Assembly: GCF_036026595.1 (NCBI RefSeq)
Contig: NZ_JARZFX010000003.1
Coordinates: 62,001-126,000, forward strand
Direction of reading: 5' to 3'
Source of the DNA: Virgibacillus_P tibetensis
GTDB taxonomy: Bacteria; Bacillota; Bacilli; Bacillales; Amphibacillaceae
DNA length: 64,000 bases
Position 1 is the first letter of the stretch; the number at the start of each line of letters is the position of its first letter. A model generated the notes under the pieces. It worked only from the letters and a program-made list of their open reading frames with translations. It was not told the DNA's origin and did no database searches. The position numbers and the translations under genes were made by a program. Positions 9,318-18,264 of the stretch are shown here, piece by piece.

Positions 9318-10507
9318 TGACCAGCCTCCTCTTCTTCTGGAACGCTTTGAGGGGACGTGGAACTCCCTGGTCTCTGAATTTCCACCCTACTTTTAATTTC
9401 CACTTCTACTTCTGGGAATTTCTCTTTCCATTGATCTTTTACCTTATTCCATTCCTTTGGATAATGACGTCGAAAGGCTTTACCAAAGTTAACTATATCT
9501 ACTTGCATTTCTTTTTGAACAAGCTCTAGCGTCAAACGAATTCGTTCGTCAATTTCTTGTTCCAGTTGTTTTTCCACTTTTTTTAGAGTTGCAGGATCCC
9601 CCATATTTAGTTTTGTTTCATTCTCCCTTACATCGTCAAACGACTCCACTTCCACGACCATTTTCCATTTACCATTTTTAATTTCCGGCTTCAACACCGT
9701 ACTGGCGTCAAATATATAAAAAGAGATCAATCCCTCTGCTTCTTCTGGTTCAATGGTTACCGTAGAAGTTTTAATTTCATCTCTCAGCCATAGTAGTCCT
9801 CTCGTTAGTTTCTCATCGATTTCTCCAACCATTTTTCCCTTATCAAATACAGCTGTACCTTCCGTACGCAGGCCAGGTTTTTCAGGGGAATCGGATACTA
9901 TCTTTACAATTGGCAATACAGCACCACTGTCATTACTAGATAACATTTCCATCAAATCTTTTAAGGTTATATTTACACCAATCTCAAAGTTGGCTAATTT
10001 CCTGGCAAACTCTGCAGAACTTGTCTCTAAGTCTGGTTTGATGTTGAGAAAATCCGCCGGACCTCCTTTAGTCACAAATACATTCATTCGCAGTCTTGGA
10101 AAAGGTGATCTTGCAAAATAGTCTATATATTTATGAATACCTTCCTCAGCCAGTTTTTCCCCAATAAAAACCACTTGGTTGTGCCCGATGAACAACTCGC
10201 GGGAAACTTCTTGCTGAAGTTTAGAGCTGGCATCAAAGATGGTTCTGCCCGTAATTCTTTGGACAGTTGACACTTCTCCTCCTTCACCACCACCTCCTGC
10301 CTGACCGCCCCCTAATGCTCCGGGATTTATGATCTGTACGGAAAGCTCCAACTGATCCTCATCAGCTCTATCAAGCCCTACCCCTAAAACAATTGCTATA
10401 TCATTAACCTCCGTGCGGTCCCAGCATCCAGCAAGAAAGAGCATTCCTATAATACCTAGGCAAAAAATATGCGTTTTTTTAAGTATTATAAACATTATTT
10501 TCATCAC
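9314..10507 (-). CDS. gerC: Ger(x)C-family germinant receptor lipoprotein
   Basis: Up to 397 residues. Possible starts are GTG 10507, ATG 10504 and ATG 10495; GAGGTG sits 9 bases before the last, which I prefer. A lipoprotein signal ends in LFLAGCWDRTEVND, the hallmark start of mature GerC proteins (Cys, then WDxxEVND). The rest is the soluble Ger(x)C fold, ending in a long helix region. Known role: peripheral C subunit of the GerA-type nutrient receptor in the spore inner membrane. Third gene of the operon after the A and B subunits. Confidence 0.92.
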   Translation of the reverse strand: MMKIMFIILKKTHIFCLGIIGMLFLAGCWDRTEVNDIAIVLGVGLDRADEDQLELSVQIINPGALGGGQAGGGGEGGEVSTVQRITGRTIFDASSKLQQEVSRELFIGHNQVVFIGEKLAEEGIHKYIDYFARSPFPRLRMNVFVTKGGPADFLNIKPDLETSSAEFARKLANFEIGVNITLKDLMEMLSSNDSGAVLPIVKIVSDSPEKPGLRTEGTAVFDKGKMVGEIDEKLTRGLLWLRDEIKTSTVTIEPEEAEGLISFYIFDASTVLKPEIKNGKWKMVVEVESFDDVRENETKLNMGDPATLKKVEKQLEQEIDERIRLTLELVQKEMQVDIVNFGKAFRRHYPKEWNKVKDQWKEKFPEVEVEIKSRVEIQRPGSSTSPQSVPEEEEAGQ

Positions 10508-10525
10508 CTCTTCCTTCCGCTTTAT

Positions 10526-11623
10526 TCACGCAGATTTATTTGAAGTTTTTTTACGGAAAACAGCAAGTAAAAACAATAGAACAGGAATTAGAACATAAAA
10601 GATAGGGCCATAAAATGGAAATATATGACTTAAGATATAACTGAGCTCCTGTAAACTGGTTGCCGACCAAATACTCATTCCACCCAGTAAGAACCCTATC
10701 GGAAAAACTATCGGCCGGTAGTCAGACAATTTCAGTAACTGTGCTGTGCCAAGGACAATTGCATAGTAAAAGACGGTGATTTTGATAAAGGTTGTGGCTA
10801 CCCACAGCGCCATTACTATCGATTCAAAATTCTGAATGAAATCAGCCAAATTTATCTGTCTTACAGCTTCCATTACCGGATACGTAAATGTTTCTGTCAA
10901 TTTCCCGAGCACCATCACCGTTACTAAATTTGTAATCACCAATGTAAACATAACAGCTGCTAAGGTAAACATACTTACTTTCATTCCTTTTTTTCTATCC
11001 TTGAGAAAAGGAAGAAAAAAGGATAGCATGAAAAATTGCATAAACCAGCCGGAAGGTACGACCGCCCCCATTAAAGAAGGTGTAATCCCTTTTTCAAATA
11101 CAGATAAAATATTCGTAACATCCGTTTCAGCAAGAAGCAGCAGGAGTGTAGAGATAAATACTAATGCTACGACAGGTATGATTATTTCTGCACTTCTAGC
11201 AAGAACCTCCACTCCTCCCCTTACTGCAAGTGCACAGACGAACAGAATACTACCGATTATGACCACCATTGGCGTATCAGGAAGGAAGCTCCCAACGATA
11301 AACTCTCCATATTCTCTTATAATCATGCCATTTGAATGAAATAAAAAGAATATAAGAGCAGCCCCAAGCAATTTACCGAAGAACTTCCCAGTAATTTTTT
11401 CTCCATATTGGATAATTGTTTGCTCGGGAAACCGTTTATTTAATTGGATGACTAGAAAGACTACCAAAACTCCGGCAAACGAAGCCCATATCGGAGACAG
11501 CCATAAATCCTGCTTTGCATACTTTCCCGTAATGGCTGGTACGAGAAGGATAGCTGTTGCTGTAATTGTCGGATAGAGCAAAAAAGCCATCTGTAAAGCA
11601 CTAATCTTCCCCTTTTCAACCAT
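10526..11623 (-). CDS. gerB: GerAB-type germinant receptor permease subunit
   Basis: 365 residues with about ten hydrophobic helices and the spore-permease start KISALQMAFLLYPTITATAILLVP cut into the family pattern 'isa.Q...l'. The GerB subunit belongs to the amino acid/polyamine permease superfamily and is thought to bind the germinant. Its start lies 33 bases after the gerA stop, and it ends 19 bases before the gerC start, as in a standard gerA operon. Expected to be made in the forespore; I could not define a convincing SigG promoter upstream of the operon. Confidence 0.92.
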   Translation of the reverse strand: MVEKGKISALQMAFLLYPTITATAILLVPAITGKYAKQDLWLSPIWASFAGVLVVFLVIQLNKRFPEQTIIQYGEKITGKFFGKLLGAALIFFLFHSNGMIIREYGEFIVGSFLPDTPMVVIIGSILFVCALAVRGGVEVLARSAEIIIPVVALVFISTLLLLLAETDVTNILSVFEKGITPSLMGAVVPSGWFMQFFMLSFFLPFLKDRKKGMKVSMFTLAAVMFTLVITNLVTVMVLGKLTETFTYPVMEAVRQINLADFIQNFESIVMALWVATTFIKITVFYYAIVLGTAQLLKLSDYRPIVFPIGFLLGGMSIWSATSLQELSYILSHIFPFYGPIFYVLIPVLLFLLAVFRKKTSNKSA

Positions 11624-11655
11624 CTGCTTCCACCTCCCTATACATAGTTGCTAGT

Positions 11656-13224
11656 TCATTCCTTCCCTCTTATCGGACTCGGTTTCTGGTTATTAGATTG
11701 GCGATTTGTATTACTTTTACCAGTAGAATGCGGTCTTGTGTTCAATTTCCACCACGGGGCGCGTACGAGAATATCTTTCATGTCCTTACCCTTCATTGGC
11801 GCCATAGGACTCAGGTATGGCTCTCCGAAAGTACGCAATGACGCTAAGTGAACAATAATAAGAAGAATACCCAGCATAGCTCCAAGTAAACCAAGTGTTC
11901 CCGCCAAAATTATAATTGGAAATCGGAGCATGCGAATCGCATAGGACGCCTCGTAGTTTGGTACAGTAAAGGAAGCTACCCCTGTAATAGCAACAACGAT
12001 TACCATTGGTGCTGAGACTATTCCTGCAGAAACTGCTGCTTCGCCAATTACGAGTGCTCCAACAATACTTACAGCTCCTCCAAGCTGCTTTGGCAGACGC
12101 ACACCTGCTTCCCTTAATGCTTCAAAGGTGATTTCCATGATTAATGCTTCAACCAGGGCCGGAAAGGGCACTTGCTCACGTGAAGCTGCTGCACTGATTA
12201 AAAGCGCCGTCGGAATCATTTCATGATGATAGGTGAGCAGTGCTACATACAAAGACGGGAACAGCAATGATACCAGGAAAAACATATAACGAAGCCAGCG
12301 GATTAATGTTCCTACCAAAAAGCGACTGTAGTAATCTTGAGGTGATTGCAGTAGAGTATAAAGTGTTGTAGGTACGACCATCGAAATCGGCGTTCCATCA
12401 ACCAATATAGCGACACGCCCCTCCAGCAGATTAGCTGTCACCACATCGGGGCGCTCGGTGGTTAAGGCCTGCGGAAAGGGGGAATATGGATCATCCTCGA
12501 TAAATTCTTCCAATACACCACTTTCTATTATGCCGTCAATATCCACTCGCTTAATCCTTTTTTCAACCTCATCAATTAATTCTTGTCCAGCAATTCCCTC
12601 AATGTAAGCAATTATCACCTTTGTTTCGGTATACCTTCCTACTGCCATTGATTGCATTTTTAACTTGGGATTATGAATCCTTCTTCTTAGTAGAGAAGTA
12701 TTAACAGATAAGGTTTCAACAAATCCTTCTCGCGGTCCCCGGACAACCATTTCTGCCTGGGGCTCCTCCACAGACCGTTTCTCCCATTTGGAGAGACCTA
12801 GTGCAAAACCTGTATTCTGCTTATCCACAAGGATGACCGGATTTCCAGAAGCTATTTCTTTAACACACTCTGAAATTTCTTTCACCTTTTTCACATCGGA
12901 TACAGCTACTTTCTTATCGATCAATGAATCTACTGCAGTGCCTGTATCTCTTGTTACATTCATCAACGGCGACAGTACGCCCTCATCTATTTCCTGAACA
13001 TTTGACATTCCTTCAATGTAGATAAGCATTGCTTTATCATTTTCGCCTATGTAAAAAGACCGGAAAACTACGTCCGAACTATTTTTATAGATGTCCCGAA
13101 GCTTATTTTCATCCGCTGACAGGTTTCCAGATAACTGCGACTGTTCGATAGTCGATTGTTCTTTTCCAGGCATATTATTCTTTTTATTTTTACTTGCTTT
13201 ATATTGTTTTCTCCGTTTTATCAT
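11656..13224 (-). CDS. gerA: GerA-type germinant receptor A subunit
   Basis: 522 residues. A basic N-terminus (KRRKQYKASKNKKN) precedes a large soluble domain to about residue 285, with the family motif MVVRGPREGFVE. Then come four or five membrane helices (about 290-455) including PFPALVEALIMEITFEALREAG (shown in parts: PFPALVEAL, EITFEALREAG), and a hydrophilic tail. This is the spore germination GerA family that forms the oligomeric receptor/ion channel. First gene of the ger operon. The germinant cannot be predicted. Confidence 0.95.
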   Translation of the reverse strand: MIKRRKQYKASKNKKNNMPGKEQSTIEQSQLSGNLSADENKLRDIYKNSSDVVFRSFYIGENDKAMLIYIEGMSNVQEIDEGVLSPLMNVTRDTGTAVDSLIDKKVAVSDVKKVKEISECVKEIASGNPVILVDKQNTGFALGLSKWEKRSVEEPQAEMVVRGPREGFVETLSVNTSLLRRRIHNPKLKMQSMAVGRYTETKVIIAYIEGIAGQELIDEVEKRIKRVDIDGIIESGVLEEFIEDDPYSPFPQALTTERPDVVTANLLEGRVAILVDGTPISMVVPTTLYTLLQSPQDYYSRFLVGTLIRWLRYMFFLVSLLFPSLYVALLTYHHEMIPTALLISAAASREQVPFPALVEALIMEITFEALREAGVRLPKQLGGAVSIVGALVIGEAAVSAGIVSAPMVIVVAITGVASFTVPNYEASYAIRMLRFPIIILAGTLGLLGAMLGILLIIVHLASLRTFGEPYLSPMAPMKGKDMKDILVRAPWWKLNTRPHSTGKSNTNRQSNNQKPSPIRGKE

Positions 13225-13415
13225 AAAATCTTCCAGCCCCCCATCCCGCGGTTTGCATCCCTACCACCTTTTTTGTAATTCATCTGAGACATTTTTTATA
13301 GCTTGGTTTTATGCAAGGAATTTTATACCTTTTTAAAAGGAATATATGGCAAAACCAGTGGGGCTGTTCTTTATCTATCTACGTTAATCCCTGTCAAAGG
13401 ATTTATAAATCATCA

Positions 13416-14036
13416 CTAACTTTTTTTCTTATACCACCAGCGGTAAATGAATAGGATAATAATAATAAAACCGAGATAGAATAAAATACCTGCAGCAAAT
13501 GAACGAGGCGAAACAAAGAGTTGATTTCCTAAGTAGGCATAGACCAGCATTCCAGGTATTTGCCCGAGAGCAGTCGCCAGAATGTAAGTCTTAAATAACA
13601 TTGAACTTAATCCAGAATACACATTTACTGCAGGTGGAGGAATAATTGGAATCATTCGGCTGAATAGGATAGCTATAAATGCATTTTTACTAATAATTAG
13701 TTCAAACTTTTTAATCTTTTTAAATCGTACTATATAATTTTGAAATTGGCTCACAAAAAAGTAACGTGCTAGTACAAAAAACACAGCCGCCGCTCCAACT
13801 GAACCTGTCCAGTTAATGATCGCCCCCACCCATACTCCATACTTCGCTCCCATCACCCCTGCAAATACAGTAAATGGAACGATGGGGATAACACCGAAAA
13901 AGATACTCAGAAAGAACATAAATGGAAGCTGTGATAAATCACTTTGGTTCAACCAGTTCAGCAAGGGGTCCCGATATAGAAAAGCAATATAAATACTAAT
14001 TCCATAAATGATGCCAATCATTATTATTTTTTTCAT
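13416..14036 (-). CDS. TVP38/TMEM64 (DedA-like) membrane protein
   Basis: 206 residues with five or six hydrophobic helices. The central region has the SNARE-associated/VTT pattern: re-entrant loop FGVIPIVPFTVFAGVMGAKYG and FSRMIPIIPPPAVNVYSGLS (quoted in part). The family is linked to membrane lipid scrambling or proton-coupled transport. It is divergently placed to the phosphodiesterase-family gene at 14175 (about 140 bp between starts), so a shared regulatory region is possible. Confidence 0.82.
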   Translation of the reverse strand: MKKIIMIGIIYGISIYIAFLYRDPLLNWLNQSDLSQLPFMFFLSIFFGVIPIVPFTVFAGVMGAKYGVWVGAIINWTGSVGAAAVFFVLARYFFVSQFQNYIVRFKKIKKFELIISKNAFIAILFSRMIPIIPPPAVNVYSGLSSMLFKTYILATALGQIPGMLVYAYLGNQLFVSPRSFAAGILFYLGFIIIILFIYRWWYKKKS

Positions 14037-14174
14037 ACTAGTGGCTCCTTAGAAAAGCTTTTTTAAAATTTTATTTTCGACTGACAGTAAATAGATTGAA
14101 CGCTTCATATGAATACTATAACTAACTTAAATTACAGAGATTTCAACAAAACTAACCTAAAGGATGATCCACAA

Positions 14175-15746
14175 ATGATTAAAAAAATAGTAATTACACT
14201 TTTGAGTATCGCTCTACTCCTTTTTGCAATTAATTGGTATGGATTTTCTACACCAACTAAAGACATTAATAGCGTTTCCATTTCTCCCTCTAAAAAACCC
14301 GTCGTCTTTCTAATCATTGATTCCTTGATGGATGAGCCCATGCAAAAAGCAATGGAGGAAGGACGTGCCCCTGCCTTGACATTCTTATCTGAACAAGGGC
14401 AGTATGTGGATCGTGTTGTAAGCTCCTACCCTACGATGTCTGTTACGATTGACAGTACCCTTTTAACAGGAGTCTATGCAGACAAGCATCAACTGCCAGG
14501 GCTTGTTTGGTTCAATAAAGAAGAAAATAGGTTGATCAGCTATGGAAGTGGTAAAATGGAAATATTTCATGGTGGTGTAAAGCAAGTTTTAAAAGACAGT
14601 ATGTCCAATCTGAACCAAGAGCATTTAAGCAAAAATACAGCAACTATATATGAAGATTTAGATGACAGACAAATTCAATCAGCCTCCATCAACGGGCTCG
14701 TCTACCGTGGAAATCAAAAACATAACCTGCATGTACCGAGAATTGCCTCAGCATTCAATCTGCTACCGAAGGATTTTACTGTAAAAGGCCCGACATTGTT
14801 CTCTATGGGAAGCCTCTCTCAATATAGTCCAGATAATAATAAACATAATAGAGTCTGGCAGGACCTGGGAATGAATGATGCTTTTACGGCGGAAGAAATA
14901 ACTTACCTTATTCAGAATGAGAGTCTCCCCTCTTTTACACTTGGCTATTTTCCTGATCTAGATCATCCTGTTCATGAAAATGGTCCTGCCGAGATAAATG
15001 GAATTGAGCAAATTGACCAGCACCTGCAAACGATCTTGGATGCTTTCCCCACATGGGAAGATGCCCTGGAAAATATGACTCTGATTGTGTATGGTGACAG
15101 CGGCCAAGCAATTATCGGTGAAGATCGGAATGAAGCCATTATTGATTTACCAGCACTTTTTGAAATGTATCAGCTTGCTGAACTGGGAGAACTTGTGAAA
15201 ACGAAAGATCAGCTCGCGTTGGCTGTTAATGAACGGATGGCATATATTCATTTATTGGATGACAATCTTACCTATATGGATTTGGTTTCAGACTTGATGG
15301 ATGACCCCAGAATTGGTTTCATAGCATGGAAAGATGAGGAAAAGAATTATGTTACAGCTGAAGGTTCAAATCAACTATTTACTTTTCAACCTGATGGAAA
15401 TTTTACTGATCCGTATAATCAAACTTGGGGTATGCATGGTGATCTTTCTATTCTAGATTTATCCACAAACGACAAAAATGAAATGGACTATGGAGAATAC
15501 CCTGACGCACTCGCACGACTCCACGGCGCGCTCCATTCTCATAAAGGCCGTTTTCTCATTGTTGATGCAAAGCCAGGTTATGAATTTATTGCTGAACACT
15601 CCCCAACCCATGTAGGAGGTGGCGGACATGGCTCGTTACATGCCAAGGATTCACTCACACCGCTTCTTATCACAGGCACCGACACACAACCTGCTCATAA
15701 GCGTGCCGTAGACTTTAAAGCATGGTTATTAGAGCTAATTGAATAA
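14175..15746 (+). CDS. membrane-anchored alkaline phosphatase/phosphodiesterase-family enzyme
   Basis: 523 residues from ATG 14175, preceded by AAAGGATG with 7-base spacing; the longer frame from 14109 has no SD. Residues 4-22 form a signal anchor. The rest is a type I phosphodiesterase/nucleotide pyrophosphatase-like fold: FLIIDSLMD with the first metal Asp, SYPTMSVT with the Thr nucleophile, YFPDLDHPVHENGP with Asp and His ligands, VYGDSGQA, and GGGHGSLHAKD. All expected metal ligands appear to be present. The substrate is unknown; extracytoplasmic location is likely. It is followed by a strong bidirectional terminator. Confidence 0.85.
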   Translation: MIKKIVITLLSIALLLFAINWYGFSTPTKDINSVSISPSKKPVVFLIIDSLMDEPMQKAMEEGRAPALTFLSEQGQYVDRVVSSYPTMSVTIDSTLLTGVYADKHQLPGLVWFNKEENRLISYGSGKMEIFHGGVKQVLKDSMSNLNQEHLSKNTATIYEDLDDRQIQSASINGLVYRGNQKHNLHVPRIASAFNLLPKDFTVKGPTLFSMGSLSQYSPDNNKHNRVWQDLGMNDAFTAEEITYLIQNESLPSFTLGYFPDLDHPVHENGPAEINGIEQIDQHLQTILDAFPTWEDALENMTLIVYGDSGQAIIGEDRNEAIIDLPALFEMYQLAELGELVKTKDQLALAVNERMAYIHLLDDNLTYMDLVSDLMDDPRIGFIAWKDEEKNYVTAEGSNQLFTFQPDGNFTDPYNQTWGMHGDLSILDLSTNDKNEMDYGEYPDALARLHGALHSHKGRFLIVDAKPGYEFIAEHSPTHVGGGGHGSLHAKDSLTPLLITGTDTQPAHKRAVDFKAWLLELIE

Positions 15747-15827
15747 TTGTATTACGCGTTCAATTGAAAAACTACACAAACAACATTAGATAAAATGCAA
15801 TTTGTGAAGTGGTGACTATAATTCATT

Positions 15828-15874
15828 AAAAAGACTCAGGGGGTAAATTATAATCTCCCCTGAGTCTTTTATTT
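15828..15874. terminator. bidirectional terminator
   Basis: AAAAGACTCAGGGG-N12-CCCCTGAGTCTTTT is a strong symmetric hairpin with A and T tracts on the two sides, serving the convergent phosphodiesterase-family gene and mvaS. Confidence 0.9.
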
Positions 15875-15875
15875 C

Positions 15876-17048
15876 CTATCTTAACTTATTAACATAATTA
15901 CGCATGTTGTCAGTCATTCCTACCAGGCAAATTGCTGCAGGGTCTTTATCGATGTTAAACTCGATGTTTGAACCATCCGTCGGCAAGGTTTCCTGGAAAA
16001 TTTCTTCGTATTCTGGAACAGATACTTCTGTTCTGGATGTAAATAAACCTTTATGTTCTTCAACATATAAATGATCCTGAAAACCAGCTTGCAGGATACC
16101 AGTAAAGAACTCTCCTACTGCCCCGGATCCATAGCTGAACAATCCGATTCGTGAACCTGCCTGCAGGTCTTCTTTTTGTTCTAGCAGTGAAAGTAAACTT
16201 AAATACAAGGACCCGGTATAAATATTTCCAACATTTTTATTGTATTCTGCACTGATTTTATAGTTCGCTGCTAATCGTTGCTGAGTAGCTTCCGTTCCTT
16301 CATCCAAGACAGTTTTTAACGCCTTCATTCCCATTTTTGTATAAGGAAGGTGAAAACAGAGCGCTTCAAAGTCGTTTAAATCCAGTCCTGTCTTCTCTTT
16401 ATATTGCTCCCACATCTTTGAAAAGAACAATATGTATTGTTCATTTGAAAATTTTCCATCCACAAAGGCTTTATCCGAATAGTTTGGACGCCAAAAGTCC
16501 ATAATATCGTCTGTCAGATATGTACTTTGAGCTTCGAGTGCTATTACTTTCGGGTCGGCACTGATTACCATTGCAACAGCGCCTGCTCCCTGTGTTGCTT
16601 CACCAGAGGTATTTAAACCGTATCTTGCAATATCGGAGCCCAATACCAGTACCTTGCTTTCCGGATTCAATGCAACATGACCCTTTGCCATTTGAATAGC
16701 AGCAGTCGCTCCATAGCATGCATGCTTCACTTCAATACAGCGGGCATGTGGATTAAGCCCGACTAAATGGTGAACATATACAGCTGCCGACTTGGAGTGA
16801 TCGATACCTGTTTCTGTTGCGAATATAACGAAATCAATCTTCTCTTTATCCGTTTCGTCTAAGATTCCCAATGCCGCATTTGCTGCCAGTGTAACCGGAT
16901 CCTGCGTGATAGGTGCAAGCGCCATCTTTTCCTGCCCGATCCCTATCGTGAATTTTGCGGGCTCAATATTTCTGGCAACCGCTAATTTATTCATATCAAC
17001 ATATAAATGAGGTACATAAAAACCTAGTTTATCAATTCCTATTTTCAT
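15876..17048 (-). CDS. mvaS: hydroxymethylglutaryl-CoA synthase
   Basis: 390 residues, the usual bacterial HMG-CoA synthase length. It condenses acetyl-CoA with acetoacetyl-CoA, the first committed step of the mevalonate route to isoprenoids. The catalytic Cys is in VKHACYGATAA (Cys111), the catalytic Glu in FATETGID (Glu79), and a candidate His in CFHLPYTKMG. The thiolase-fold ending GSGAVGEFF is intact. No other mevalonate genes lie nearby. Most Bacillus use the MEP pathway only; mvaS is typical of the Oceanobacillus/Virgibacillus group, which supports the taxonomic guess. Confidence 0.93.
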   Translation of the reverse strand: MKIGIDKLGFYVPHLYVDMNKLAVARNIEPAKFTIGIGQEKMALAPITQDPVTLAANAALGILDETDKEKIDFVIFATETGIDHSKSAAVYVHHLVGLNPHARCIEVKHACYGATAAIQMAKGHVALNPESKVLVLGSDIARYGLNTSGEATQGAGAVAMVISADPKVIALEAQSTYLTDDIMDFWRPNYSDKAFVDGKFSNEQYILFFSKMWEQYKEKTGLDLNDFEALCFHLPYTKMGMKALKTVLDEGTEATQQRLAANYKISAEYNKNVGNIYTGSLYLSLLSLLEQKEDLQAGSRIGLFSYGSGAVGEFFTGILQAGFQDHLYVEEHKGLFTSRTEVSVPEYEEIFQETLPTDGSNIEFNIDKDPAAICLVGMTDNMRNYVNKLR

Positions 17049-17268
17049 GTGTGCTACTCCTTTACAGGGGCTGTCCCCTAGTGCTCTAAAGTGGTTAAGT
17101 AACTGACGAAGATTCGTTGCATACTAAGGGTTCCTAACTTATTTAGCCGCCGTCAGGAAGAGATGAACCTAGTATTATCCATCGTCTTGTGTTCACTTTC
17201 CATTTTACTATATTATCACAAAGGGACCTGTCTCTTCTATTATATTCTATCAATTTGAAAATTCAGCA

Positions 17269-17382
17269 TCAAACGAATTCTAGTATTGATTGGTTCAAAC
17301 ACTTACAAAAGGTGTTACATCCCCGTGCTGGCAACTCTCAAATCTCTGTGGAATCAGGGGCTTTATATCTGAATTTATGCAT
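17269..17382 (-). pseudogene. small Cys-containing ORF with an in-frame TGA
   Basis: Eleven bases after the RNase H-like gene, GAGGGGGGACTTT precedes ATG 17382. The frame runs 37 codons to a stop at 17269 and is broken only by TGA at codon 15 (17338-17340): MHKFRYKAPDSTEI, stop, ELPARGCNTFCKCLNQS. The second part has the compact C-x4-C-x-C arrangement of a small zinc-binding protein. A strong SD and operon-like position suggest a former real gene. Alternatives: a genuine 14-residue peptide, a sequencing error, or chance. Confidence 0.4.
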
Positions 17383-17393
17383 AAAGTCCCCCC

Positions 17394-18050
17394 TCATGTT
17401 ATTTCCCATGTGCTCGTTATTTCAACTTCACTCAAGGCTTGTGAGGCTAACTGGTCTGCCTCCTTATTCTGCTTACGAGGAACGAGTTCAAATACAGCAT
17501 CGATTCCCAGCTGATCCATTTTATTTTCAATCCTGTCGGCCCAATTGACTAACGCCTCCTCATAGCAAGGCCAGTCTTCTTGCAACTGGTTAATTACCAC
17601 CTGCGAATCTCCAACAAAAGTTACTGGTAAATGATGGACACCCAAAATCTCCAATTCTTGTAATGCTAGGTGCAACGCAGCGAATTCTGCTTCGTTGTTT
17701 GTTTCTAATTCTTCTACTAATGCATTTCTTCGAAGGCGAAATGATTTGTCATTCTGTTCATAGTAAATAGCACAGCCAAGCCCTGATCGTTTTGTTTTCA
17801 AATCAAAGCCACCATCAAAATAAACCGTCACATGGTGGGGTTCTGTTTTAATTTCTTCCATCTGCTTCTTTAGTTCCTTCAAGCTCCATGCAGTTTCATG
17901 GCGATCAATGAATACTAAATTTTTCATCCGCTTCGTTCTTTCTAAATCCTCAACCAGCAATAATGCCTTCTTGGCAGGCATTTCTTCCGAGCTGAACACT
18001 GATTCTGTTCCTTTGGGGGTTCGATAGGTAAATTCAATTCTGACATTCAT
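17394..18050 (-). CDS. RNase HI-like protein (YpeP type)
   Basis: 218 residues. An N-terminal domain of about 70 residues is followed by an RNase H fold. All four acidic catalytic positions are visible: VYFDGGFD, NNEAEFAALHLAL, VGDSQVVINQL and NKEADQLASQAL. It is longer than plain RNase HI because of the N-terminal domain seen in B. subtilis YpeP-type proteins. The complete acidic set suggests an active nuclease on RNA/DNA hybrids, though some relatives have little activity. Its stop is 11 bases before the small Cys-containing ORF. Confidence 0.82.
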   Translation of the reverse strand: MNVRIEFTYRTPKGTESVFSSEEMPAKKALLLVEDLERTKRMKNLVFIDRHETAWSLKELKKQMEEIKTEPHHVTVYFDGGFDLKTKRSGLGCAIYYEQNDKSFRLRRNALVEELETNNEAEFAALHLALQELEILGVHHLPVTFVGDSQVVINQLQEDWPCYEEALVNWADRIENKMDQLGIDAVFELVPRKQNKEADQLASQALSEVEITSTWEIT

Positions 18051-18264
18051 AGTAAAACCACCTATACTTAATTCTCGTGATTACCCGTTCTTCTACTAAG
18101 ATCCATTATACCCAGTCAGCTATCAAGAATATTCTTGAAAAGGAATTATGCTGGAAAATAGCAAAGGGGAGCTAGGTAAGTTTCTACCGCGCCCCCTCCT
18201 GTTATATGCCAGTTATCCATATCTTAATCAATGGACCAGCCTTCATTCCCATTCAATATTTATC

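Noticed and set aside
17189..17548. 119-residue plus-strand protein
   Set aside because: Shadow of the RNase H-like gene and its downstream gap; no SD.
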